Positions 9,400 through 19,500 of a stretch of 64,000 nt of DNA are shown in pieces. Source of the DNA: Knufia peltigerae (Eukaryota > Ascomycota > Eurotiomycetes > Chaetothyriales > Trichomeriaceae); NCBI GenBank assembly GCA_030247855.1, contig JAPDRN010000091.1, forward strand, positions 62,001-126,000, written 5' to 3'. The position numbers were made by a program, and so were the translations under genes. Numbering within the stretch: the stretch's first letter is position 1; the number at the start of each line of letters is the position of its first letter. The notes under the pieces are model-generated. The model was not told the origin of the DNA. It made no database searches and saw only the letters and a program-made list of their open reading frames with translations.

Positions 9400-10710
9400 T
9401 CATATCCAAGTCGAGGTCTCCTGTTGCTGACCTTGTTTTTGACCTGCTGACTTTTGTTTCGACTTCCCAGAGCCTTGTTTATCCTTGATGTTGGCTTGAC
9501 TTTGACTAGCCATGATTGCATCTCCATCAGCATCCGCGACATCGTCTTCCGCGTCCTCATCTTCCTGCTCACCGGCAGTCTGCTCCGCTTCTTCCTCCGG
9601 GTCTCCATCCACAGTTCCCCCATATCTTTCATGCCACAGCCTTGCTTCGTCAAGTTCATTTATGTCTGCTGGTTTTGAACGCAACCACCGCATTCTTGGG
9701 CCGCTCTTAGCTCGTTCAGATACACGAAACCCATAGATTTTGGGCTCGTAGATCTTGCCTCTACCCAATCCAGGAGCAAGATTGCCTGTAGCGATTCCAT
9801 TTATGCTGGCTGGCTGAGGTGGGAGGGTTGGTGGAGCATTTCCCGACGCCTGTTGAGCATCCTTGGCTGTCGTGATACCTGGAATCGTGGGAGGTTGTGG
9901 CAGTGTGAGACTGGAGCTTCGGCTGGCCGTCATGCCTGCACGCGAGACGTTAGCTTCGCTGGGGCTTAATGTGCTTTCTACGTCATCATTGCCTTGATGG
10001 GACGAGTCTCGTGCTCGTGGCCTCTTAGGCGGAGCAATATCGAGATCCGGGTAGGACATCAAGAACAAGTAGGGAAATGTCGTTCCAAAGAACGCTCCGT
10101 CCACGGCCTGAAACCGAGAATTTGGCGGCGTATATGCGTCCTGACAACTCGGACAGAAAAGTTTTACCGTCTGTTGACCTGGGGTATCTGTCAATCCTAT
10201 GGGTAGGACCTTGGCACCAGCACAATATACTCGCGGACAATAGCCAAAGTGAGCCAACTCATACTTCTCCATCATTTGCTGGATGCCCGGTCTTGAGGTG
10301 ATGTATCGGGCGTGTATGAGACCGTAGAGAAGTTCTGCAGAGGATTCGATGACTGACGTATCCGATGATGAACGTCCATGCTTTCTGCCACCTGCTGACA
10401 TGCCTGATTGTCGTCTCGCGCCACCATTCGCGGCGGGATCATCGAGTTCGTCACCAAGTAATCCGTCGTCCTCTTCTTCCTCTTCTTCCTCCTCCTCATC
10501 GGACAATGCCGATGAATTTGTGTCAGAAGGTTCCACGTCAAGTATCATTTCCAGGGCGTCTTTGTACATTGGTACTTGAGCTTGTAGACCTGTCAGGTTG
10601 AAATCATCCTCAATAAAGTCCTCGCTGACTTCGGCAAAGTATTCGTGTCCAACCAAACTGCAGAATTGACCTATCCAGCTGTCCGGACTCTGCGAGGAGG
10701 ATTGCGACAT
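9400..10710 (-). CDS. CKB1: Casein kinase II regulatory (beta) subunit
   Basis: A single exon of 436 aa. The chosen ATG (10710) gives MSQSSSQSPD directly before the conserved block; the frame is open for 97 more codons upstream, but that part is unconserved. The diagnostic CK2-beta sequence is WIGQFCSLVGHEYFAEV and EDFIEDDFNLTGL, then AELLYGLIHARYITSRPG. The zinc-ribbon pairs are CPRVYC and CPSC, followed by DGAFFGTTFPYLFLM. An acidic run (nine Glu within DEEEEEEEEEDD) sits between the first two blocks. The tail carries the family motif PKIYGFRVSERAKSGPRM and then about 100 extra residues rich in Glu, Gln and Lys. The subunit dimerises through the zinc ribbon, holds the two catalytic alpha subunits and directs substrate choice. 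The long tail is typical of filamentous fungal versions. Confidence 0.93.
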   Translation of the reverse strand: MSQSSSQSPDSWIGQFCSLVGHEYFAEVSEDFIEDDFNLTGLQAQVPMYKDALEMILDVEPSDTNSSALSDEEEEEEEEEDDGLLGDELDDPAANGGARRQSGMSAGGRKHGRSSSDTSVIESSAELLYGLIHARYITSRPGIQQMMEKYELAHFGYCPRVYCAGAKVLPIGLTDTPGQQTVKLFCPSCQDAYTPPNSRFQAVDGAFFGTTFPYLFLMSYPDLDIAPPKRPRARDSSHQGNDDVESTLSPSEANVSRAGMTASRSSSLTLPQPPTIPGITTAKDAQQASGNAPPTLPPQPASINGIATGNLAPGLGRGKIYEPKIYGFRVSERAKSGPRMRWLRSKPADINELDEARLWHERYGGTVDGDPEEEAEQTAGEQEDEDAEDDVADADGDAIMASQSQANIKDKQGSGKSKQKSAGQKQGQQQETSTWI

Positions 10711-11517
10711 GTCTGAAATCGTCGCAGAAGAACTTGTAAACTGCTGATAGTAGAGAGATTCAGAGTACTCTGTGTCGATTTCGAGCCTGTCCAGGCCAGC
10801 GGCCAGAACGGAGGCCTTTTCTGCAGACAGATTGGTAAGACGTCCTGCTGTGCAGTGTCGACGCGAAGCAGTCGCTAGGCAGCGATAACGTCGTAAGGAG
10901 AAGTGGCTACTTCGCAGAGGCCGCGGGGTCGCGGGGTTGAGAGGTGGGCAGGGCGTTGAGAACTCTTGTGTCAAGATCCGTGCATAAAGAGCGTATTCCA
11001 AGCCTGGACGTTTCTGTATGTGCGTCTTCTAGGTCGCGTTTACAGAATACCCAGGATTCGAGAAAGGCCGAGCAAAAGGAGAGGATGATTGCGATTGACA
11101 GGTTGCTAGGGTTGCTCTACGAATATTCCAGGAGACCGAGGTCCTGCAAAGGTGTATCGTAAAGGCCTTCGAGCAATGCCGCTCGAGAGGTCGCAAGTAT
11201 CTAGGAAAGAAGGTGGATTGGTAGAATACGAGTGCAGTGACAAGCGCACAGTCAAATGCACTTTTGGGCTGCGGAGCGAAACTGATGATACGCAGTCAAA
11301 GTCACCAGGATCAGGCGCGCTCATGTCTTGGCATGTCACGTGATCGCAAGGCTTGCCTAGGATATATTGCACGCAAGGCTTTACCAAAGGCTCGATCATA
11401 TCACGAGTAGTAGCATAGAACTTTGGATCTTTGTATTCCACCCTAAAGCACGTAATCCTTGAACATTGACGCATACATATTTTCATACCTCATCGAATTC
11501 CATCGAGCCCTCCAAAT
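10711..11517. promoter_or_regulatory. CK2 beta upstream region and 3' end of the Zn2Cys6 gene
   Basis: About 800 bp between a minus-strand stop (11518) and the next minus-strand start (10710). It should contain the CK2 beta promoter. The frame upstream of 10710 stays open to 11001 but shows no conserved residues, so I read it as 5' untranslated. No other gene seen. Confidence 0.4.
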
Positions 11518-13985
11518 CTAAAACAACTCGTTCATGATTCTCGTCAACTCAGGCTCGTTTCCAAAGACATTGAATCCTTCACCAATATTCATTTCGCCAT
11601 TACTGCCCACAAAATTGAACGAATCCGGTCCAGGTGTTGTCCCACCATACCCGCCTGCAAGTTCAAATAGACTCGACAATTCATTCGTGATTTGCAGGGC
11701 ATCATCAGGACTAACGCCGAGTTCGTTGCCATTTTGGCCCGGATGGTGATTTCCAAACGCCGGGTAATCGACCTTGTGCCCAGCCAACCCAGCCATGGCG
11801 ACAGCAGCATCTGAATGCGCGTCTTGCTCAGTCTCACCCATTGGTGGGTTATTTCGTGCCAAAAGACCAATCTTGTCGCCCATCTCTTTCAAGCCGCGAA
11901 CAGTCCTCCACAACCGTTTAGAGACATGAGACTTGGTGCTAAACCCCTTGACCATCTCGATCGCTGCATAGAACTCGCCCCGGGTTTGCGGGCAGAAGAC
12001 CGCCGGAGCATGAGCGACAGACAGGAATAGCACTGCCAGGGCTTGAACCAGGAAATAATTGTACATGACCTGTTGTGTCTTGTAGATGTCAGATATCTGG
12101 TTGACTCCATTCAGTGTGTTGATCGTGTCTTTTGCAACATCGACTACGTTTTGGGCATAATGTCGGTTCTCCATGATGCTAGTTGCTGAATGCAGGATGG
12201 GTCGGTAGATGGATATGCGTGCTTGATTCTTCCGCAAATACATCAGCAATCGAAGCCGTCGTACACCGCGTCCGGGTATCCCGTTCTCCGCGACAAGATC
12301 TCGGCTGTTAAATTGCAACGATTCAGGTAACTGTTGATACCACTGCAGGATCTGGTAGTCCAAGAAGCCGATCTCATCCTTTTTGGTGTTCTGGCCTGCT
12401 TCATATGCCAAATTGTGGTACCAGACTTTGGTCGCAATCTGGTTGTACTTGGTGATGTGTTTGAGATAGAGGTGGCCCTCATCCTATATAACAGTTTCAG
12501 TAGGTGACTTCAATCCACAGCTGGTCCACATACAGGTTCAGGCAGGTTCGGGTCGATGTCGGCATCTTGGAGAGCGAAAGGCATGCCAGTACCAAAGCTC
12601 CATCGTCGATCGAGAGCATATACCGTCCAAAAGATGCGAACGGTTTGCTGATAATCGGCTTCGTCCGAGAAGGACTTGAGGAGGGAGTCTTTCCTGTGCA
12701 GGCCCATCTCGATGCACATACGCGCGGCGATGCCGATAAAGCGCCACGCCTGTGCCTCTTCGTCTCTCTGGAAGTAATACGTAGCCTAGAGTCTGGTCAG
12801 TGTCCGTCACGTCACGGCCGCAGTATAAGATGGAGGCACCCACCGTCAGGACAACCAAGATGACCGACTTTATGTCAAGGGCGGTAACCAGCTGCAAATC
12901 AACCGCGGGTTTCGCCGCTTCGAAAAAGCGTTGCCCGAACTCACTTCGCCCATGGCCCTCGACAGTGAGAGTAGTGGCAAGGATCATCTTCAGCACAATA
13001 GTCTCCTCATCGTCAATCGCATCGGCACCCGGCAAATTTGGCTGTCCAAACCCAGTCCTCAGCGAAGCTTGTATGAACTTGTACAAGGAATTGGCGTGTT
13101 TCATGACCCTGTCGATGTCTACGACAGGGTACATGATCCCAATCTCTTCCTCGTATACGCGCAACAGACGGATCACCTCGGCATGGTCAATCAGCCACAA
13201 AGGATCTTTACTTGGGTGTGGTGTGGCGGGAATAGGCACTGGCGAAGCCGCCCGGCTACGGTCGCGCGAGAGCAGCCCGTCATCGTTTGCATTTTGTGTT
13301 ATTCCCATCGTCTGTAGCGACGATCGCGCAACGTCCAGACCATATAATGTGCTCGTCGGGCCGTGAAACTGGGGCAACGGCTTCGAGGACTGGCGCTTCG
13401 GCGAGATGAGTGGCGGAAGAGTGCGCGACATGGAAACGGACAGAGAGCGGCCAGAGGCATCCTGAGCGAATTGAGGATCAATAGGGCCAGGGTAATTCAT
13501 CTCAGACCGGCTGCGTAACTCGTTCAGGCTCGTGTAGAGGTCGTTGACTTGATCTTGCAGGGCAGTGATGTGATCGCGCATCTGTTTGAACTCGCTATTT
13601 TTGAACAGTCAGCTAAGGCTCAGAGGACGATATTGGCTAGGGGATACGCACGCAGAGTCCTTCAAGGAATTCGTGCAGCAGTTTGGTGCGTACACGCACT
13701 CGAGAGAGAGGTTCCCACATCGCTGACAGGGCGTCTGGCCATTGCACTTGATTTTTCGCCTCTTGCATTCATTGCTATCAGACAGATCTAGTGAGCACTC
13801 TCAAACATTTAGTATGATGGTGTCTGCAAAGCTTCTTACCAGGCGATTGATATATATCGGTTCCTCTTGGATCGAGTATGAGTCTGCTTGTCGCTGGCCG
13901 CATCGCCGTCGGCCTTGCGCTTTTGACCGCGCTCGTCGCCGTTGAGGTGAGGGGAGTCATCGGAGGCAGTCACGCTCGACACCAT
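11518..13985 (-). CDS. Zn(II)2Cys6 fungal-specific transcription factor, 5 exons
   Basis: Spliced model: 13985..13840, 13774..13652, 13594..12844, 12785..12534, 12483..11518, giving 745 aa. Introns are 65, 57, 58 and 50 bp with GTAAGA, GTGCGT, GTGGGT and GTATGT donors. Splice 1 rebuilds the first zinc-cluster cysteine. The cluster is then C49-x2-C52-x6-C59-x5-C65-x2-C68-x6-C75 (CNECKRRKIKC, CQRCGNLSLEC). A predicted coiled coil follows (EFKQMRDHITALQDQVNDLY). The fungal_trans middle homology domain starts near residue 231 (IRLLRVYEEEIGIMYPVVD) and includes FIGIAARMCIEMGLHRK. The C-terminal 300 residues are probably regulatory. Such proteins bind CGG-containing sites in the nucleus, usually as dimers. 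The target pathway cannot be read from the sequence, and no metabolic cluster adjoins it. Confidence 0.9.
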
Positions 13986-14741
13986 ATTTACAAGTATCCC
14001 AGCAGAGTTAGGCAGCCTGTGAGGACAGCCGTGGCGAGCGTGGAGTGATGTTTTGCGGGAGAGAATGGAATATTTCCGCCAAAGCGATCGGGGTGGGAAG
14101 AATGAGAATCCAGACGTTGTGGGCAGCGGAACTGGAGAAAGAGGGGAAGCTTGGGAAGCCCGGGGATTTAATTCCAGTAGCAAATTATGTATATGAGAGC
14201 CCAGATTGGCCCATGCTGAATTGGCTGCCATCGGAACAGAGGTACTTATCACTTACAACCTCCTAACAACAACGAGTACCTAAAACACCAAGTACCTACT
14301 AGGAGGTTCCTGTTGACTCAGTCATATAGGTAGGCAAATGCCGATACAAAGTGCCTATTAAGGTAACATAGATAGGTACGCCCTGCACTCACTTCTAATT
14401 ACCAGCTAGACAGTCAACGAGTCAAGGTAGAACTCCAGTCCCCCTTGACACATCACAAATCCGACGCCTGATTACATGGGCTTCTGCTTTGCATACGAGG
14501 GGCATGCGCTCAACGATGTGTGCCATTGCGAATCAAACCATGCCACGGCAATGTCAACCTATGGAATCCTTAAAGCACCTTGATCGGGCGCACAGGTGTG
14601 GACTAATCAGCCTTCACCACGTCTAGAGCTACCAACAAGGCACAATCGGGCGCAGGCCTGCAGTATGCAGCTGAGGGCGGGTGGGGGAGGATATGCCTGA
14701 CCAGGACGGCATAAAAGGTCGACGAAGAAACCCCTCCCAGG
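13986..14741. promoter_or_regulatory. Divergent intergenic region with AGGTAGG-type elements
   Basis: About 755 bp between the Zn2Cys6 gene (-) and the 218-aa orphan (+). At 14285-14375 there is a run of related words (AAGTACCTACTAGG, ATAGGTAGGC, ATAGATAGGTACG). They resemble the dispersed TACCTAGGTA palindromes found elsewhere in the window. No gene seen. Confidence 0.4.
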
Positions 14742-15398
14742 ATGATCCCATGGAAACTCTTGAACCGCACATTCACGATTCGTAGCATTGTCAACCCGAT
14801 CAGCACTTCAGCAATGTCGGTGATACGCAGATCACCAAATCCAGGTGATACCCTCCCAGGCCCTGCCCAACCAGACGCTCGATCTGTTCTTAAGCGGCTC
14901 GAATCCCATTCCGAGGGACTCATGAACCCCGACGAATCCGAAATACATTTCCCACGACCGTTGCCGACTTTCAAAGCAGGGAAACACCTCTGTCTGGAGC
15001 TCTTGTGTGGTATGGACTTGGTGACCAGCCGAAACTGTTACTCGAGGCCGAGCCTGTTTAATTGGACTGCTTCGAAGATGTTCGACAATTATGATAAGGA
15101 CATCAATTCAAAGTGCAAGGATATCAGAAGGGCTCTGGAAACCTGCGAGACTGCAATAAGGAACGACGACGATGGTCGTATGTCTGAGCGCGTGTACAAG
15201 CAATTGATTGAACTTCAACAATGGGCCCTCTCATTGGCGTTGAGGTCGGAAGCAATTTACACGGCTTTGGCGAGAGCCAAAGACAGAAAACTGGAGCGTG
15301 ATTTGCGCGAGCAAGCCTTGACCGACGCAAAGATCGAGAATGTCAAGGCCATTCTAGAGGCAATCTCGAGCTTCGTACCTGACCTCCACGCCATGTGA
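14742..15398 (+). CDS. Hypothetical protein, 218 aa
   Basis: A single uninterrupted frame. ATG 14742 gives 218 aa; an internal ATG at 14814 (MSVIRRSPNPG) would give 194 aa and is equally possible. I do not recognise the family. The C-terminal half (about residues 115-215) is strongly helical and charged (NSKCKDIRRALETCETAI, AKDRKLERDLREQALTDA), consistent with a coiled coil. No signal peptide or membrane span is obvious. It faces the gene desert and has no related neighbour. Confidence 0.5.
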   Translation: MIPWKLLNRTFTIRSIVNPISTSAMSVIRRSPNPGDTLPGPAQPDARSVLKRLESHSEGLMNPDESEIHFPRPLPTFKAGKHLCLELLCGMDLVTSRNCYSRPSLFNWTASKMFDNYDKDINSKCKDIRRALETCETAIRNDDDGRMSERVYKQLIELQQWALSLALRSEAIYTALARAKDRKLERDLREQALTDAKIENVKAILEAISSFVPDLHAM

Positions 15399-15867
15399 GG
15401 AAATGTGTGAGCATGTTTGGACGCCAAGGGCTCTGTTGAGGTTGTCACAATTGCAAAAGGGGACGAGTTTGGCAGGATATTGATAAAAGGTTTTCGACGC
15501 CTGGATTGTGTTTTAGAACGGTTTCCTCTCTACGTCAACAATACCTCAGATACTAGAGACATATTCCCAAGTCTCAACGTGCAAGAAAACGAACCAAGGG
15601 TACTTAATGACAGTAGGATTCTTTACTAGGTAATGATGGCCTCCTGTGTACTCCTCACTCCGTACTCTCTCTGGAGCGGTAGGCAAGGTACAAATTGTTG
15701 TACCCTCATCGCAATATCCGCCGTTAACCGGCTCTTACCACCCCAACCCTTGAACGCTGGCCCCAAGTGTGCAACGGTAAGGTTGTACTTCTTTTGATTG
15801 TACTCTATACACTCCCCATATCAAATTGATCTAATAGATTAAACGCAGACATGTCCGGGCAATTTTG

Positions 15868-15941
15868 AACGGGTACTTCGAATGGATTACAGGACATCTA
15901 ACGGGTATTTCGAACGGTACATTCAAACGGGTTCTTTCGGG
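15868..15941 (+). repeat. Degenerate tandem repeat AACGGGTAYTTCGAAYGG (3 copies)
   Basis: Copies start at 15868, 15900 and 15926 (spacings 32 and 26). The first two differ at two of 18 positions; the third is partial and diverged. The function is unknown. Confidence 0.6.
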
Positions 15942-16028
15942 ATTTTGTTGATTTGAGGTTGTACTACACAGTTACCACAACAAGTACGTATCTACGGTCT
16001 ACGGGTACCTACGGGTACCGGTAGTCCT

Positions 16029-16053
16029 GTACACCTTACCCGTACTGGTGTAC
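16029..16053. repeat. Inverted repeat, 7-bp arms
   Basis: GTACACC at 16029-16035 pairs with GGTGTAC at 16047-16053 across an 11-bp spacer. The surroundings are rich in GTAC/GGGTACC words, so extended pairing is likely. Confidence 0.6.
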
Positions 16054-16268
16054 CTTTTCGATAACTTCTCGTACTCGTTTTTGTTACGAGTCACCAGCCC
16101 CCCCTTTTTTTTGCTTCCTCTCTCCCTCTCCTTTCATGGTCAGCGTTCTCCAGAAATGTTCTCTCAGAGATGATACCAAGGACTCCGTACATGTCCTCAA
16201 CAAGAAGAAGAAGAAGTGTGGTATGTTCCACACGCACCTATGTAACTAGGTATTTACGACGATCAGTA

Positions 16269-16282
16269 CCTACCTAGGTAGG
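16269..16282. repeat. Perfect 14-bp palindrome CCTACCTAGGTAGG
   Basis: The stretch equals its own reverse complement. Related TACCTAGGTA cores occur at 16470-16479 and 51832-51841, with degenerate copies near 8415, 14330 and 17922. Confidence 0.8.
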
Positions 16283-16532
16283 TGGATGTTATCGTCCTGG
16301 CCAACACCTCCCTCATTTCTCGGGAAGAATAAGAAAAAAGGACACTGCCACGTGGTGTACGAGGTCCTTGCCATCTTTTGATACCACCACCTCCACCTCC
16401 TCCTCCTGGAGGGCCTTAGGCCCCGGCAATGAAATGGACGGGGGCCTTGGTGAGCCTGAATTTGCTCGGTACCTAGGTAAAGTACTCCAATGAAACACGA
16501 GAGTACTCGTTCGTTTCTCTCTTCGAAGTGAT

Positions 16533-16556
16533 ACTCTGTACGTACGAGTACAGAGT
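16533..16556. repeat. Perfect inverted repeat, 9-bp arms, 6-bp loop
   Basis: ACTCTGTAC (16533-16541) and GTACAGAGT (16548-16556) are exact complements around GTACGA. It is a candidate hairpin; no U-tract follows that would suggest a terminator. Confidence 0.75.
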
Positions 16557-19500
16557 CGCAATCTTGATTTCATACCGGCAAGGTAACCTGTTTTGTCTCC
16601 ACTCCCAACCCGTATTCTCAGAGAGGGGGGCCGACAATGCCTATGCACATACACTCTTTCAATACTCCATACTCTGTACCCCTACAGGAAAAGGAGTGGG
16701 TTATCCCTTTATGGCACGCCTAGTCTTGGTCCCAACACTGAGGGTCGATCGACGTCCTGATTTCCTGTGTGTGTGCGTGCGTGCAAGGTACCGTAAGTCA
16801 TTGGACTGACTACTGCATAGCCATGACTTCAGACCATGATCACCTACCCCAACGCTCTCTCCTCTTCTCGATAGAGACGGTGGTGTGGCACCGCGCCACC
16901 AGCATTTGTGCCCCGTCGTTGCCGTCGGCCTCCTCCTCCTCCTATCACTTCCGAAAGCAGACATCAAAGAGCTTTTCCGTGTTCAAGCGAACAAAGTACT
17001 CATTACCGAGTATTGCGAGGAGAATCTTGGCTTTTTCTGATGGAGATCCATACCTACTCACTGATCGGCAGTACAGACATAACCCATGCCTGTCATATTG
17101 CCGGCCATGGCATTCTCGGTCCTCGTACGGATACCAGGGACAGCTCATCATAGGCAATAAGGGTGGAATGCCTCCTCTTGCTTGCCGCTTAGAGTAACAG
17201 GGTCAGGCACCCGGTTGGGCACGCGAGAGGTGCTCCAAAGTTCCACAATGGTCGCCGATCAGTGCAGGTACCATTCCGCCGAAGCTGCTGCTCCCCAACT
17301 ACTCCGTAAACCAAGGTAACCACAGTATGCATCAGCCAGGAATCTCGCAAGCCAAATGATGTGCGGTCGGCCTGGCCAGGCAGGCAGTGTTTTGGACCTT
17401 GTTTCGGCCTTGATCTTGTCCTAAGAAAACTTACATCCAATAATTTGATGCTCCGTGTTCATTTCAGAAATCACACAAAACACTTGGCCCCTTTTTGGAG
17501 CACGCCATACACACTATGCCGCCTACAAGTAGTTCGTTTCCGAGTCGGCATAATGGTGGTGGTGATGGTGGTCTTGTCGTGGCGGTGGCAATTCGCAGGC
17601 CAGGCACATCGCCGATGGCCAAGGTAAAAAGCTCCTGAACCATCACAGAAACTCATCCTGCGTGGTGCAGATTTCCCATTGGAATCCTTCGGTGCGTTAC
17701 CTCTTGTCCCAGAGCCCAGGATCCATCGACTAAACATCCAAATTAGGAGGTTCACCTGTGCCGGTGAAGCACCTCTTTGACACGTGTAGTATAGCCTAAT
17801 AGTCGAGGTGACCAACGCCATGGGGAACTGGACGAATCGGCAAATCGAGAACTGTCGGCATGTATGTTTCCAAACGTTTAAGCAGAGTGTATGGAGAGTA
17901 CAACCATCAACACACACAAAGTTACCTAGGGTGTTTCCTGCCCGCTTCCTCATTCATCAGGGTGTTGCGTTTCTCCGTCTCGGATTCGTGTTTGTGGATC
18001 CTTAGTGCTCATCTCCTGTCGAATTTCCGCCTTGGATACGAGGTGTATCAGTGAAAGGAACGACAACTCATCACTGAAGTTGATTTCGAGTCTGTGCATG
18101 GCTTTCCACATGCACCTCCAGGGGGCTCAGGTCGGTACCGCTCGACTTCCTGCACCAAGTATCAAGTCCAGGGAGGTGTTCTGGACTTTTGCAGATCCCT
18201 CAAGGAGCTCCATACGACGTGTTCGAATCAACCGGGCTATTGCCTGTCGAAGGATCATTTCGCATATGACAGGGAAATTTGTGGACCGGCACCTTTCCCT
18301 TAGGGTCAAAGCCCCCCAGCCCTATCAAATGGGTTGCTGCAGCCCAGTTCCCATTTCGCAACTATACGTATCAGTCAGCATCTGCAGGTAGGGATGTTTT
18401 CCTCGTGGGTGGTGGGTTGCTCCAGTAGCTTTTGGGGACGGGGGCCAAAGACCTACTCTTACAGGAGTAAGTTCTTCGTCCCTTTCTTGTGGGTAGATGA
18501 TTATGTCAGACAGGTAACAAAAACGATCAGGTCGCTCAATGGTCAGCGTATCGTGAAAACTTTACGTCCGTGTGCTCGTGGCAAAGGAGAAAGGGCGTGC
18601 TTCCCGCGATGCCTTGATTGGCTTGTTGAGGTTGACTTCCCAATCATAACGGGGAAACCACCACTCCAACAGAGGAAGGATTGAAGCTGCTCATCAGCCC
18701 AAAAGAGTCAGTGGACTCGGTGGGATCTCTCAAGACGAGGTGGGAGGGTCTTTGGCTAAACACCTTCGGGTTCGAATTGAAGCCAAAACAGCAAGAGCTC
18801 GTGTCTGGTAAAAGAGGCGGCATGCACGCCCGTTGGAAGTGGAAAAGAACGAGGTGAAGATGTTCCTCATGTGGCTGGGTCTTGCTCATCTGCTCGAGCG
18901 TTGGAACATGAGCCTGAGATTCACTTCACATCTTCTTACTCCCCCACCCAGTGATCGTGATGTCTCGAGTTAGTAACTTGCAAGGCCACCTGCGAGGACG
19001 ATTTCTGATTGTCTCCCTGTGAACGCTCATTTTGAATCATCCACAATGAATCATCGAAAGTTCAATTTTCTTTCCTCCGAGGCCTTGTTACATTGTCATG
19101 GTCTGGAAGTGCGGCAGGCGCAAAAGTCCTCAATCTCACCCTCCCGCAGATACGCCGTGGAAAGCATCGTTGTTTCACTCACCTTCGCAGGAACAGGAAG
19201 GTAACCTACCATGATGTGTTTGAATTTCTAGGATTCCAAAGTGACAACGAGGTTTAGCCAGTATCTGGGGTTCTTTCGCTCCACTAATGGAGCAGCGGAT
19301 TTGGAAACCTCCCAGGTACCAGACGGGGGAGGGGGGCTGGCCACGTTTGAAACAACGCTGCATGAAAGCTCTCTACCCAGCACCCACGACCGGGAAACAT
19401 GAACGACGGTTGGAGGATAAGCGCACAATGACAAAGTCGTACTGGATACTCGTAGGGCTTGAAAGTAATGAGCAAGCTGCATATCACAACGGCGGAGGGC

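Noticed and set aside
11518..15398. Zn2Cys6 gene considered as regulator of a secondary-metabolite cluster
   Set aside because: No polyketide synthase, peptide synthetase, terpene cyclase, P450 or transporter is nearby.
16533..16556. Hairpin considered as a terminator
   Set aside because: No T-tract and no upstream gene; intrinsic terminators of this type are bacterial.
18760..18800. GGGTTCGAATT, reminiscent of a tRNA T-loop
   Set aside because: No matching acceptor, D or anticodon stems could be formed around it.
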